Shown piece after piece: positions 1-13,872 of a stretch of 64,000 nt of DNA (its first letter is position 1; each line of letters starts with the position of its first letter). The notes below the pieces were generated by a model. The model ran no database searches. It had not been told where the DNA came from and worked only from the letters and a program-made list of their open reading frames with translations. Made by a program: the position numbers and the translations under genes. Source of the stretch: Lutjanus erythropterus (lineage: Eukaryota > Chordata > Actinopteri > Lutjaniformes > Lutjanidae); the NCBI GenBank assembly GCA_020091685.1, contig CM034595.1, positions 40,720,232 through 40,784,231 of the forward strand. Reading direction: 5' to 3'.

Positions 1-52
1 ACCCCCATCTCGGCACCAACGAACAGGCAGGAGGTCACGACCTGTGTGTAAA

Positions 53-85
53 TGTGTGTGTGTGTGTGTGTGTGGTTGGGGGGGG
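53..85 (+). repeat. (TG)11 followed by a G run
   Basis: Eleven TG units (53-74) followed by eight G bases (78-85). Simple repeat. Confidence 0.9.
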
Positions 86-3039
86 TTTGATGAAAGGAGG
101 AATGGCTACAGGCGGTGATAGATTTATAATCCAATAGTCCTTACTAAGGTGGTTACCAGGCGGTCGATGGCACTATTTTTATCTGCAGTGTTAGAAAATC
201 TATTAATATCTCTATATAAGCTGACGTCGAGAATGTATTTCTATAATCCCAATGCTCTGATGTGAGCAGCGGCAGCCATTAACTTAATGTTGTGATTGAT
301 TTTCTCTTCTGCTCTGACTCTTCATTGTGTAAACTGGAGAGTAATCAGAGGCTCACGCAGCAAACTGAGAATAATTACGTTTTTGGTGATTTTTTTTTTT
401 TAGGTTTTTGGTGATATTTGAGCAAGTTAGAGTTAATTAGACTCTGGATAGAGGCAACTCCCTTATATTTAAAGGAAAAATCTGTAATATATTAACTGTA
501 ATAAATCATAAAATGGGAGTCTAAGGAAACATGCTGAGTTGAAATACTTGCTTCTGCTCTGCTGCCTGAGCTTCTTTGCATCTGGAGAGAAGGGGGTGGG
601 GGGAAAACATCTGGCTTAAATAGGATTTCAACCTATTTAATATACAATTTTTGGCTCCAACTCACTATTTGGACTGCAGTACTAATTGCAGGAAGTGCAG
701 TAGCTTCATATCGCTCCTTTAACCAGTGTTTTCGGTTGTGGGCTGCCGACTGTATAGAAAGGCAAAATAATGAACATGCTGTGTTTTGTATCGACCAACT
801 CACTTATTTTAAACCCTTTGATATGCAGTACTCTAATGAGAGTGAGAGAGCACACGTTGTTCCATACTGCTGTATGTTCCAAAAAGTGTTTATGTAAATA
901 TTATACGGTGCTCGAGTTTTAAAATAAATGTGTTTCAACCAAACATGACCTCTTTATTTTAGCAAACTTTATTTTCCAAGTGATTTTTTTCACTCCCTCC
1001 AGGATTTCACAGGTTTTGTTTTTTTTTGGAATTGCTGTGGCCTAAAATGCCTGATTTCACAGCAGGTTTTCTAAAATGCATGCATTCTGTTCCATACCTC
1101 ACCACAGTGGTTCCCAAAGGGAGAAATACTGAGTAAAACAAAATGAAATAATATGATTTATTTAGTGGAAATAAACAAACAAGAGTTTGCTGATGCTTGC
1201 TTTACCAAAAGACAGGATTACAAAAATTCTATCAAAATGTGCTTTATTGTAAATAAAGAAGTGCACCTCTGGGGTTCTACGCAGAGAAGCAAAATCTTTT
1301 TGGAGCACAAAATTATAAAAATAGAAGTGCAGAAAGCCTTAATAAATGTGAATAACAATGACAAGCCTGACTAGCTGTGACAAAGAAAAAGTAAAAAATA
1401 AAACATTGAGTCAGTTCAATGAGACGTACATGTATGATGTTTGCACGAATGAGTGCTATGACTGGTGGAACTCGTGGGAAGCTACGATGATTAATCAAAG
1501 TTGTGGAGACGTTGCGGTGACTGGGAAAGGTGTGCAGAATTTACAAGAAGTGGTTGAATTTGCATTAATTGTGGTCGCAACTTCCAGGAGGGACTGATAT
1601 TCAGTAATTCAGAGGAGCTATAGTTACACATTACATTGTTAATACGGGGGTAACACTGGTATAGTTAAACGAGTAAAGAATTACACAAAATTAGTGTTCA
1701 GGTACCAGCTCTCCAAGAAGGGTTGAATTAAGTCTGAACTCTGTAGTATAGAACAATATAGACACGTTGAAAGTGCTGAAATAGATTCTGACTGTGTTCA
1801 TTTGAGTGAACTGATCTTGCTGTGCAGTTTGACAGTAAATTCCTGTTTTCTTTTCTTCTTCTTCCCTCTGTGAGGGCACATCTGTTTCCCATTTTGGTGC
1901 ATACTGTCAAAAGCCACCACAAACTGGAAACTGCTCACCTCCCAGCAGCCTCTGCTGCTGTCATATGATCAACACGCTGACTCAGACCATCACGGGATGT
2001 TTGCTTCTTGCCATTACAGAACCGATCCGGCTCTGTAATAGCAAGCAGAGATCTTACATCACACCGACGGGTCATTGCAGAGAAAACCCAATGACATCCC
2101 ATTTTCTATATGCATCCCCGATCCATATGACTCCCTCTGGGACAGATTACGTAACCCTAATGCCGTTCCCTGTTGAAATGAATTGTGTTCAAGCGCCAGA
2201 GAACATCGTTCAGATTCTTCTCCCCTGCCAATCTACCGAGAGCCCGAGAGAGGTTTAAATCCTGATCTGAACTGTGTGCACTTTTCACTGACCAGTTCAG
2301 AGATTAGCGCAGCAGACACCAAAGAGGTTTTAAAGGCTTGTTTTGATTCCAACAGATTAGACTGTGTTGTCTTTTTTTTTTTCACTCCGAGCTCAGATTG
2401 TTTTCTCGAGGGAAAGTGGGGAAATGTACAGTGTTGTTGCCGTTTGATCCACGCTTCTCCCCTCTTTGTGGACGTGTTTGAGGACGTTAAACAGCAAACA
2501 GAAAAAGTCCATATCATGCACTGAAGTTGACATCAATTATTGCTGCATATTTTTGTTAGATTTTCTGGAAATAAAGACAGATGAGTTTGCAGTTGAGATA
2601 AAAACCCAGTAAAAAATCATTAAAACAAAATCAAGAAATAATGTTAATAAATTATGGGGTGTTTTTTTTTTTGGTAAACTGATATTTTTGCAGATGAATT
2701 GTAATTTGTCTTTTGTGTTTCTGAACTTAATGACTCAATACTGCCCACTCCTGGAGGAAACAAACTGCTGCTGTAAATGTGCTGATTAGTCATCAAGCTG
2801 ATCTCTGTGCTTCCAATATAAAATCCCAGATAAAAGCAGGCTGATGTCTAAGTTTAGTTCAACAATTTTACTTTAGACTGAAATATAGTCATCTTAAAGG
2901 ACTAGTTCAACATTTGGGAAAGATGTCCTCTTACTGAGAATTACTTAAAGTTTGAAAGTCATGGTGAGTTTCAAGGAAAAAACTCCTGTTTATCCACCTT
3001 TATTGTCATTCTTTGGTCAAGATAGTAATAATAAATATG

Positions 3040-3215
3040 CAAAATGTATTTGGTTAGGTTTAGGAAAAGACTGCGGTTTGGGTTAAAATAATGATAAAAC
3101 GCAACTACGTGGTGAACTATGTCCATTAAGCAATCAACATTTATACATTGGTCTCACACAGGAAACAAACCCCAGTCTTTAGAATGGAAGTCCTGTGTTA
3201 ACTTGACTATATTAC
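3040..3215 (-). repeat. Partial reverse copy of the same dispersed repeat
   Basis: Reads TTGGTTAGGTTTAGGAAAAG, GGTTTGGGTTAAAATA and CTCACACAGGAAACAAACCC, the reverse-strand version of the 16925 family. Confidence 0.5.
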
Positions 3216-3577
3216 ATAAATATTGAAAATCCGGGTCCACACACATGAATAAGTGGACTACATTATGTGGCTATTTCATGAATTTCTGTGATGCAGGTTT
3301 GGTTTGTTATATCGGGCTACAGCTGCTGGTGTGACAACAAGGCTCTGGGAACTCACTGGCCAAGAAACATTCCAACACATGCAGAAACCCCTCATAAAAT
3401 CACAAGTTATTATTTCACGTTCACACGTTCAGTTAGAATAAGTGACTTCAGAGGTACTGATTGGTAGATTCCTCACCCATAGCTTTATATTTAACAGACA
3501 GATATTAAATTAATGATAATTTTTTTCCCAACAATGTTGAACTATTGCTTATTACTTTGCCCGGAGATTTCACTGCA

Positions 3578-3604
3578 TGTCTGCACCACAGTTTTGATCC
3601 GTCC
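3578..3604 (+). repeat. Short repeated word, copy 1
   Basis: CTGCACCACAGTTTTGATCC matches CTGCACCACAGTTCTGATTC at 26501 with two differences, and both are followed by GTCCT. The flanks are not obviously alike. Probably ends of one worn repeat family. Confidence 0.4.
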
Positions 3605-3688
3605 TCCACTCTGCTCCATGATACACCTGCAGGCTTTCAGAAGTTTTGAATGGTTTTTCTGTGTCTGACTTCACGCCTGCTCAATCTG

Positions 3689-3709
3689 TGGAGTGGAGTG
3701 GAGTGGAGA
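3689..3709 (+). repeat. (TGGAG)4 pentanucleotide tract
   Basis: Four TGGAG units. Short simple repeat. Confidence 0.8.
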
Positions 3710-6639
3710 GCCTCTTCAGGGACGTGCTGAGGCTCTGCTGGTGGAAACATGAGCGTTGTGCAGAATGTCCACGAACAACTCTGGTGCAGCCGCAATGCGA
3801 CGCAGTCGCATCAGATAGAATCAAGCCAGGCTTCAACAATTACATGTCAGAGATGAAACAAATGGACCCTCTCATTGGTACTTGATGTGTGATTTGTGTT
3901 GTTCACAATGTAGAGAGAGACAGGAAACAGAAAAGAGAGGGGTCTGACATGTAACAAACGTCCCCTGGCTGGAATTATAACATGGACGTCGCAGTTATGA
4001 GCTTTGGTCATTAGTCGCCCCGATGTTTTTATGGAAATGAGGCCTCTAATGTCATCAGAAGCAGGGACGAGTCTGGCTCTTCTGAGTCAGGATAAGGATG
4101 ATTAGTAGTACAATGATGTTGAATGGATGCTTCACTCACAGTGATAGATTACTGGAGTCAGACTCTGCAGAATATCTTCACATGTGCTTTTTTTTCCTTG
4201 AAAAAAAGAAACAACCTTTTCCACTTTCCTCTGTATTCTTTGCTATTGTTCCTTTTGTCCGTTCAGAGGGGCTCAGACTGGCTACATTTGAGAATATAAT
4301 ACAAAAAGCCAAACAAAATCAAACAAACAAAATCTCTGAGCTGTGAATACAAAATGATCATTACGAACATATTGTATTTGATTCGTCCAGAAGTCCTGGA
4401 CCTCAGCTTTAAAAACAGCTCTTTCCCCTTCCATCCGCTGGGATGACGCTCCCAGTGATGGATGGTTTGTGAAGAGGCGGCAGATGGAGGATGGAGGACT
4501 GCTTGGAACCGGGAGACTCGGCAGCTCCAGAGGAGACGGCGATGGCCGGATGGCAGCGGCTTGGATTAACAAAAAATGAAAAAAAATCTGTTTGACCTCA
4601 GACACTCGTCTACAGCAGCATCTAACCACTTGAACTATGTCTTCAATACATAAATCTGATTATTTCTGAACGGAACTGTTTGTTCTGTCCTGTGACCAGT
4701 TCATACGAGAGCACCAGAAAGCCTTTTAAATTATTGTGTTCATCCAAACAGATTAGATCAAATTTAAACCTTTTGATTCCAAGCGGAGACAAGTGTACCC
4801 AAAAGATCATCTATCCTGCTAGAAAACAAGTTACTTTTTAATACTGTAGTACTTTGTCCCTGATAGTAAATACAAGGCACAAAGAGGGATATATTTGGAA
4901 AACTGTGGCCTGATTTTTGTAGCTCTGTAAAAATATTCAGACAGACTGAGCCGCCACCAGGTCGAGGCGCAACCCAGACAAAGTTTAAAAAGAGGCATTG
5001 CTGTTGTTCGCAGTAAAATTATTTATATCATCTGCTTTGAGCAGGTTAAGAACTTCACCAGAATATGAAATGAGTTTGAACCAGACTGTGTTTAGCAGAT
5101 TCATTAGAGGCAGGCGAATCAGCCTAGAGGAGATACAGAAGTCCTCCTGGCCACAAACTCTCTATGGGACAAAAAATAGAACAAACAACACAGACAGCAA
5201 CAAGAACAAGGACATACAACAGACATAATGCTGGTAAACACAGCACACATGTCTCTGAATCACAGATACCTCCATGGGGGTTTGGTTTTTAGATGCTTAT
5301 TTGGATTAAGGTTAGGAGGTTTCATGAATTTATTAAATTTATTTAAATTAACCGTCTGGAAAGTTACAACACTAAATCAAATTACTCTAATTTTAAAATG
5401 GGTCACTCATAGCGCCCAAATCATGGTGAATTACCGCCCAGCTCTGCAGCTCTACAGAGATTTTTTGCCTCTTTTGTCTCCTTGTTTGGCACATTTACTT
5501 TATGGTTGTCATTTCCAGTGTTTGTTTTCAGTTCAAGGCTCTGATGAGCCCACTGTGCACTCCTTTTGCAGCACCAAATTACAGACAAAGTTGGAGGAGT
5601 TTGGTGGAGACGTAACCAGAAGTTAAAGTCTGTAAAGGGAATTCAGAGTTTTTCTTCTAAACCCATTATACATGTGAGAAAATAGTTGCTGAAAACATGT
5701 AGGACTGAATTGGGGAGTTGTTCATGTTTGCTGTGTTCAGGATCCATGATCCCCCAAAAGAATATAAGCCCTGCAAATCGAAACTGTCAGCAACTCTCTC
5801 GGTCCAAATCAGCCCAGCAGTTTATTTCAGCTCACTTCAGTTCCAACAACCTGCCACAGAAGAAAAAAAACATCTTCTCACTGTCCTCCAGCTCTGGTGG
5901 CTCAAGCATGTCTGGTCCAAAAAAGTTTTGATTTCAGGTCATTGTGGTGTTCAACGCTGAGACAGTGGAGCAGACACGACCCCTGTGTTTCAGAGCAGAG
6001 AAAACTGCTCTTTATTTTCTTGATTTTAAGGACTAATTTTATATTCGTAGTGATTTTTTTTAATCATTCAAGGATTGATGGCTTAAACAAACACTGGACT
6101 TTCACCCAGGAGACCAGGAGTCATGTCTTGAACATGAACATGAACATATGTTAACATTCAAAATCCACGTGACTAAATGCTAAAACAGGAGGAGGTGGAG
6201 GGAGTTAAACTTCTGAAAGAAGGCAGCAGTGTATGCAGAGCTCAGTGCTGTCAGGATGTTTACTCTGCTAGAAATGTCTATTTCTCCACAGCCAGGAACA
6301 GGATAAGCAGAGTACTGAAGCAAAGGTGCAGATCTCATTATAATTTAGGGGAGGACGGCGGTGAAATTCAGCCTTGGACTTATCTGCTTGGAGGTGGGGT
6401 CACGGAGTGCAGTTCGTGTTTATTATGTGACCTTTTACTACACACTGAGAGAAGTAGAAAACAGGGGCTTTGTAACTCCGCTTCCTTTGTTAGTTCACGC
6501 TGTTTACAAGGTTCATTATTAGGAGGTCAGCACAACTGATGTGAATTATTAACGTGTAAATAGTCTCTGCTGCAGGCGGTCTTACAAGTGGACAGACTGT
6601 TAAAACAAACTCCATTCTAAAAGCATATTGTTTCACAGT

Positions 6640-6965
6640 AAAAACCTGACTTGACCATCAGTGAGACTCTTTTCTGATTCACTTCAATCTATGGGCACAA
6701 ATGGCACATGTGACATTTGCATGGTAACATTATTAACTAATCTATGATGAAGTTTTGCAGATGTCAGCCGTAAAGATGCCTGCCTTCTCTCCAGTATAAT
6801 GGGACTAAATGCCACTCGGCTTGTTGTGGTCAGGAAAAAAAAATTAAATCCCACTGTCTCCCAAAAAATGTGGGAACTACTTATTTTCTAGTAGAAAGTA
6901 GTTAAGTAGTTGTGGTAGATTCTACTGCAGAAATATATTGGCAGACATCTCTCTTAATTCTAAAA
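6640..6965. repeat. Internal fragment of the 'AGTTCACCCC' element family
   Basis: CTGCCTTCTCTCCAGTATAA, AATGCCACTCGGCTTGTTGT and TTTCTAGTAGAAAGTAGTT are shared with copies near 27030-27220 (reverse) and 61480-61520. Neither end is preserved. Confidence 0.5.
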
Positions 6966-7773
6966 CTGTGCAACCCACACCAACAAAAAAAAATCTAGAT
7001 CTGAGTCTGACTGATTGACTGACCAACTAACATGCATTGCAGTGAAACCACGGTGCAGTGTGGCTAAAAAAGGACAAAAAAGTACAAAGAAAGTACAAAC
7101 CAAACATGAGACACGGGGATATGATGAACAACATGTGGGTGGTGTTTAGGGTGTGCATTGATTAGAATACTGTAGCCCTCTTTAGCATTCACGCCTCGGG
7201 GGGTCAATGTATCCAAGCTGTACATCCAATACTTTTCCCTTGATCTACACCATTAATCAGCGTCTCCTTCCTTTCTGTGTTTGCCTCGTGCCAAAATGAG
7301 AAACATTCACAAGCGATTCATCTTCTTAAAACGGATGGTGACTTTCAGTCCGCCGGTCGTGGCGTTATTTACAACTTTCACACACGTAAAATAAACTGCG
7401 CAGGCACCTGATCACTTTTAAGACAGAGTTATAATTCATAGTTCTCTTTGAGTCAATAACACGGCCGGACAGAGCGTGAAAAAGTGTTTCATGCATATGG
7501 GATATTGACATTTAGTTTATAGTTTCAAGATAAATGAGTGGAACCATTTCTTTTTTTTATTCACAGTGGAATTTTTAATAAATCTGTCTTCAACATTTTT
7601 TTTTTTACACCAAATCTGTGAGCGTGGGTGTTGTTTTAATATAGATCCTGCTGGTGGATCTGTGCCTAAAAGGTGCCAATTCTTTTTCGAGTAATGCCTC
7701 TGGACTTTGGCAAGTGTAGATGGATTTTAGCTGAAGTGAGGGTCCTGTTTTGGGTAAAAAAATAATAACAATA

Positions 7774-7856
7774 AATAAATAAATATACATATATGTATAT
7801 ATATATATACATATACATATATATATACACATATATACATATATATATATATAAAT
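7774..7856. repeat. TA/CATA microsatellite
   Basis: A run of AT-ATAC units (CATATATGTATATATATATA and similar) preceded by an AATA run. The overlapping minus-strand frame of 90 residues is isoleucine/tyrosine low complexity. Confidence 0.85.
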
Positions 7857-8499
7857 TTCAATTGCACAGTGCTGCATTTGTTAGTGCACTAATATTCTTT
7901 AATCTGGTTTACAACAGTTTTTATTTATTATAACTCCTCGCAGCACTGCCATCATACTTTTCTATAAAAGGCAGGTAGGAAAGCTAAGTGCATGGGGAAA
8001 TCAGATTGTATCTGAGCTCTGTGTGTGTCCAGACCTCTTTCATCTAATTATATTATCCACAAATAACATTATTTTCTATACAGCAATCATCTTTTCAGAA
8101 TTGGCTCCATATTTGTTTGAATGCAGGATGCTTAACTTTGAGATTAGATTTGGGGAAAAATACTCTACATCAGAAGTTCACACCTCTTAAAAAATCAATT
8201 CAGTCCCGACAACATGTCCAGGCAAAAAACAAATGGAAATGTATGATTGTGCATTTTTATAATGCTTTAACTGTCCATCTGTTTATAAGTGACTATGTGA
8301 ATAGACATGTAAATAAAATACTTTTTTTTTTTTTTTAAATAAATTCCTGCAGGAGGATTTTCCTCAACTTTGTCCCTATTTAGAATACCTAATGTCCCAT
8401 AGGCACTATTCTAGTTCTTGCATAGGAAGCAGAAATGGTTTTACTTTAACTCAATGTCAGCACATCCTGTATCTTGCCCTGCATACTTGTGGCCTAAAG

Positions 8500-8670
8500 G
8501 TAAAGGTAAATAAACTTTATTTATCACATACACCCAGGGACCAACTCCAGCTTTAAGCCAGTGCCTTGGTTGAGGGCACCGACAGGAGGAATTAACCTAA
8601 CATACATGTTTTTGATGGTGGGGGAACTGGAGCGCCCAGAGGAAACCCACACAAACACAGGTGCAGGTTT
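8500..8670 (+). repeat. Dispersed SINE-like repeat, + copy
   Basis: The phrases TTTATTTATCACATACAC, GGACCAACTCCAGCT, AATTAACCTAACATA and GAGCGCCCAGAGGAAACCCA occur in the same order, reversed, at 16140-16385. The 'AGGAAACCCACACAAACACAG' end is common in fish SINE-like repeats. Boundaries approximate. Confidence 0.65.
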
Positions 8671-9244
8671 CTCTAACATGTATTTATTGTGAAAGGGAAC
8701 CCTGTGATAGTGGTGCCCAAATAAGAGTCACCAACCCAAAAACCTGGACTGACTTGGACCCAGAACTGGGAGTTAGTTAGCATTTTTTCACCTCCTGTTC
8801 CCTTGTCTTGAACTCAGTGGGTCTGTGGTTAACAAAAGCTTAAGAGATGTCAGTTTTTGCTCTATGTCATAAAATACATTTGAAGCTTTCCCATGTCTTA
8901 AAAAAAGGTACTGTGATTAGCTAGCAAAACAGAGGAGAAGCCAGGTGTGACCATTTAGGGGGATAGAGGTAGGAGCTGGGGGAGAGGCTGGGGACTATTT
9001 GCACATTTTGATACCTTTAATACTAAATGATGGCAAGAGCTATATGTAAGCTATTTTTTTTACAAGGTATTTGAACTTATTTTGCAAGAAAACAGACACA
9101 ATTTATTACTTCTTGCAGAGCACTTTATAATGTTTAAAACGTGGCTGGAGGTAGACTTTAATTGAGAATAATTCTAGACTCATGATTTATTCAGACAACT
9201 TCATTAAGAGATGTGAAGACATCCATGCATTTCACTCTGTCGCA

Positions 9245-9690
9245 GTGTGTCAAAATAAAACAAGATGGTGGACCCAAATATGCAGACAGTGAAGTGGAAA
9301 ATGGTTCAAATGTAACTAATAAAGAAAACAAATTATCAAAAGCTTACGTAAAGGCAGTCAGGTCATAACCAGAATCCAAAAAACAAAAAGAATCTACAAA
9401 ATGCAAAAAACAAAAGTCCAAGAAAAAGAATACCAAATCAAACACATAAAAGCATGATCAGGAGTATAGAGGATGACACACAAGGGGGACGACAAACTGA
9501 CACAGAAACAGAGAAACACAAAGAACTAATCAGACACAGGTGGAACTAATCAGGAACAGGTGCAACAAATGCTAATCAAAAAGGAGGGAGAAGGATCAAG
9601 GCAGGAAGTAAAGACAAGACACATGAGAGAGGACCAGGACTACAAAATAAAACAGGATCTAACTAACAAAAAAACCCAAACCATGACAGA
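9245..9690. mobile_element. TG...CA-bounded dispersed element, possible solo LTR or non-autonomous transposon
   Basis: A purine-rich block starts TGTGTCAAAATAAAAC (9247) and ends AAACCATGACA (9689), giving TG...CA ends on either strand as in LTRs. The interior, with AACTAATCAGACACAGGTGG and AACAGGTGCAACAAATG, is typical of a dispersed fish repeat I recognise. No convincing target duplication was found, so the class is open. Confidence 0.5.
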
Positions 9691-10011
9691 TAGCCAGGTC
9701 GATATACTGTAGGTGTTTGTAGCTTTTTACTTCTGCTGATTGCATTTATGCTTCAGAAATCATAGAAGTGATATTCATTTGTGAGGATTTTCTTGCAGAA
9801 CAAAAACCTGTAAGAATCATAAACTTTTGTTCGCCACAGTGCTTAATTTTCTGCAGTAATCTAAAATCCAATGGAAAAATCCCTTTGGCTTTTTGTGAAG
9901 GGAACAAAGGGTGCTAACTTCCAGATTGGCCTACAAACAAAGATAATCATGGTGGCTCGGAAATGATGCGTGACTGGGAGGACTGAATCCAACACTGACA
10001 TCTGTACAGTA

Positions 10012-10015
<4 letters not shown>

Positions 10016-10062
<47 letters not shown>
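10016..10062 (+). repeat. (TG)23 microsatellite
   Basis: A perfect 47-base TG run. The cysteine/valine open frames across it are artefacts. Confidence 0.9.
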
Positions 10063-10064
<2 letters not shown>

Positions 10065-11279
10065 CAGCGTTGGACCATCAGCTCATTCTGGACCTTCCCT
10101 GCATTGCATCTTTGTCACGTGCCGATGAGAAAAAAATTATCAACGAACCTGTTCAGAAACTGGCCGCAAAACAAAGTCATTCATGGTTCCTAGCATCTAA
10201 TCTCTTTCTATGGCTTGCTGCTGTGCATCTGTGCCTCCCGTTGATGCACACATGTGCTGTGATGTTTAGGGGATTAGTATTTATTCTAAGCAGAGAGAGA
10301 AAACCCCCATATCACGCACACTGAAATGAAAGCCCAATTCACAAACACAAGCTGGCGGCACACATTCATAATTTTTCCAATGGTTGATCTGTCACGTGCT
10401 GATCCGTCTCCAAGTTCGCTCTTGAGGGATTAGCGGTGGACATGAGATTTGTGCCGCGGTGCCTTACTCCTGTCCTTTAATTCATATTTTTAGATGAGGG
10501 TTGCGCAGAAATTGCTGACACTCGAAAATTAAATGAGCTCAAGGCTCGTAGCTTAAGTGACGCTCTTTATAGCGGTGCCAATATTTCAACCCTAAAGTAC
10601 TTAAACTAAATACTTGAGCGCTCAGCATCAGCTGGACTCTCATTAGAGGAGGCAACAGCTGAGACCTCAACATGGATTTAAAATCTAAAAGGTCTATTTG
10701 TGCTTGTATGCTTTGGTCTGCGGAATAGCATTAGAGCGACCTTTGAAACCAGTTGATAGTCCATCACAGCTTCCATTCATAAAGACAGAGATTTACATCA
10801 GTGGTTTATGGAGGTTTAATTGTCAGAAGCTTCAAGGATTCAGAGATGAGCCGTGCTGGAAAATGTTTAATAGAAAAACAATAAAAGGAGGATTAAAAAA
10901 TGACTGTTGACCTTTACAACGCAGCCTCAGCAAGAACAGCGTGTTCTTGGTCACAATCTGTTAGTTGTCGCAGGTTTTGATTATTTATGAGGATATAAGG
11001 TGAGGTCCGACGTGATCTCATGGGATGGTACAAATAACACAACACTTTTAAGGACATTTCACGTGTAGTTGTTTATGAATTTTTAAGGTCTTTGTGTGTC
11101 ACTTAAGGCTGCTTAGTCCAGTGCATTCTGGTAAAAAAATGTCAGGTACAAAAGAACTCCTGCACACTGTGTAACTTGCAATATTACATTTATTTGCAAT
11201 GTTTTAATACAAGATCTTCCTCAGGTAAAAATAGTCAGGTGACCTTTGTTGCTATGGTGATCTTTATCATCGTGAAACA

Positions 11280-11360
11280 GGGACAGTTTGGTTAGATTTA
11301 GGCGACCACTACTTATTAAGGTTTAAGAAAAGATTGTGGTTTGGGTTAGAGGTGCTGTAT
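11280..11360 (-). repeat. Short reverse fragment of the same dispersed repeat
   Basis: Contains GGTTAGATTTAGGCGACC and AAGAAAAGATTGTGGTTTGG, matching the inner end of the family at 3040-3130. Confidence 0.4.
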
Positions 11361-13856
11361 GTGACATTCACTCTCACTAAAGGTTGAAATTAACTGCCTA
11401 GATTTCAGAACAAAGCGGTAAAGCAATAAAGTTGGGAAAAAATGACATCTGAATACACACTGTTTGCAAAATTCAGATGAAACTGAAACCAGGCCGTGCT
11501 GAAGATATATGAATCTCTCCCCTCACTGACTGACACATTTGATCTTAAAACTCTCAGCCTCATTTGTTGAGTCGGATAAACTGATTTTACTTAGTATTTG
11601 TGTACTAAAGTTGAGATAAGTCAATGCTGACTTTTGGTTTTGCACTGGACAGTCCTGTGTTTGTTTGACCCATCCATTCACCCAAACCTCCTCTCTATAT
11701 AGACTTTCTCACTCTACAATGCCACCTGACATTTTTTTCTCTGTGGCATGCACATAAAAAATGATTTGCATAAGTCTGTACAGTCTAAATGGAATGCCAT
11801 GAAACTCTAAAAGCAAAATAGATATGAAAACATGTATAATGATATAAGACATTTGCGTGTTGTTCATGTGACATTTCGTGAGCCCACGCCAGAAAGAGTA
11901 GAATTCAGTGTTTTCCTCGGTTTTATTTCCCAAAATATCCCCTTTTGCAACGAGGTGTCCCATTATGCAATCAGCGCAGCTTACATTTCTTTCTTTTCAT
12001 CATCTTGGTTTGAGAGAAGGGGCTGGCATTGTTTGTTTTCCTCTCTCTCATTACAAAAAAAACATTATAGGATGAACCGGATCCGCTGAGGAAAAATAAT
12101 CCCCGCATAATATTCATGGATATAAGAACGGGCCCAGCCTGTGGATGGCAGCAGGATGACCAGATGTCACTGGCAACCATTACAAAAAGGATGAGCACTT
12201 GAGAAGCCCCCTTTTTCCCTCCCACCCCCCCGAAGCCCTTCCTGTTGGCTCGCTGTGCTGAGGTGCAATGCTGGGCAGAAGCCAGTGTTGCTTTGCTGAT
12301 TCAGACATTAAATTAAATATCATATCAGCCAGTCAGCATTTCAGCATTGTGGCTGAGAGTTGCGCTACACTTAATTAGACACAGTGCGTCGACCTGCCTT
12401 AAAGAAGTTTAATGTTGTTTGGTTTCAGAGGGAAGTTTCGGTTTCCTATGATATTGATACTGATCAGTTTAAAGCCACAATCCTTAATATATGTCCAAAC
12501 AAAAAAGGATTGCCTCAAGACACAAGACAGGATTCTGTTGTCTCTCTAAAATTGATTGGATTAATAATTTATGTGAATATACCTATGGATTTACACAGTT
12601 AATAACACTCCTGATTGGGTTCTTAAAGATATTAAAGCTGGAAAATGAAGAGTTCTGGTAGAACGCTGAAGTTGCACTTATATTTAGCATCGGCTGTTTT
12701 CAGTGTGATTCACAGCCATTGGCTTGTTCACAAACTGCAAACACTGGATGAGTTTCCACCCATTTTATTTATGGCTAATTTTAACCGAATTTTGAGTAAA
12801 TTGGCAAAAGATGACTTTAATGAATGCTTGTTTCATCGAGATAAGCAGAGATAAGAAAAATCATTATACCATTGCAGAAGGATGCAACAAGATGATATAA
12901 TTACTAGGATTGTTCCATATCGAGACCATGATCCCACCTAAAATGCTGGCATCAATACTGGCAGTGCACCGATCTGGTACCACATAATTTATTAATCCTG
13001 AAACGGGACCCTGCTACTTCCCAGCTTCCCAGCATATTTTACAAGAGTTTTAACCTGAGCCAGGCCACACAACAACAATAGCAATCATATCGCATCATAT
13101 AAGGGTTAGAAGTATGCAGCTGTTAAAAAAAAATAGGTAACTAAAATAACAGAACAATGTGCTAGTATCAGAAAGATCGCTAGTAATTTAAGGAGCGACA
13201 GTCATACTTGGAGAAAAAACGATTGAAATATGACATTTTTATTTTTGTGGCATGTGAGGAAGGTTCCATCAGGTGTGTGTCGAGTGGATGTACTATGGAG
13301 CCACGAGGAGACTGTTGGGGAGGAAACAGCTGATTGATACGTCAGAATGTACTGGGAAGAAGTATTTCCATCTCCCATTAAGCACATTGACTGTTTTTCT
13401 AACAAGGCAATAACCACCGCAATCAATTTTTGTTCAGATTTTGCCCTTTTGATCAGCCTTGTCTAATGCAGTACTTCAAAATGCCTATAAATGTTTATGA
13501 AAACCTGCCTCCACCACCCCAACCTCCTCCTTATGTGGTACTTCGTACTTTTGATTTTAGAGCTCAAAAAACAGCACAGTATAACCATGACTATTAAACT
13601 GATTATGCTGTAAAACCCCAAAATAATTAGCTAAAGGAGGCTAAAAATCAACTCAAATTATTGACCAATGCAGATTTAAATACCTAAACCAAATACAATT
13701 AAAGACTGTATTGTCTGCAAACGAAAAAAAAAGAAAGTTATTACATTGTTTGGGTTTGAACTCTATTCCCCTGAAAAACTCTTTTCAAATTCCCATCGTT
13801 GTCTAGTTCATAACATCAAATAAAGCAGAAATGAAATTGAAAGTCGTCTGTTCTCC

Positions 13857-13872
13857 CACACACACACACACA
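13857..13872 (+). repeat. Short (CA)8 microsatellite
   Basis: Eight CA units next to AAAAACTCACAAAC. Confidence 0.8.

Larger units (their letters stand above)
86..7773. other. Gene-poor DNA, no gene supported
   Basis: AT-rich, with short A/T runs, the reverse repeat copy at 3040-3215 and the element fragment at 6640-6965. A short fragment of the 16925 family (CTTTCACCCAGGAGACCAGG) lies at 6101-6120. Open frames of 60-132 residues (for example 5228-5626 and 6177-6539) show no domain, no codon bias and no splice context, so I treat them as chance. Confidence 0.6.

Noticed and set aside
4282..4629. 115-residue minus-strand frame
   Set aside because: Proline/serine-rich with no recognised domain; the ends are AT-rich chance sequence.
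6177..6539. 120-residue plus-strand frame
   Set aside because: No domain, no splice context and no homologue I recognise.
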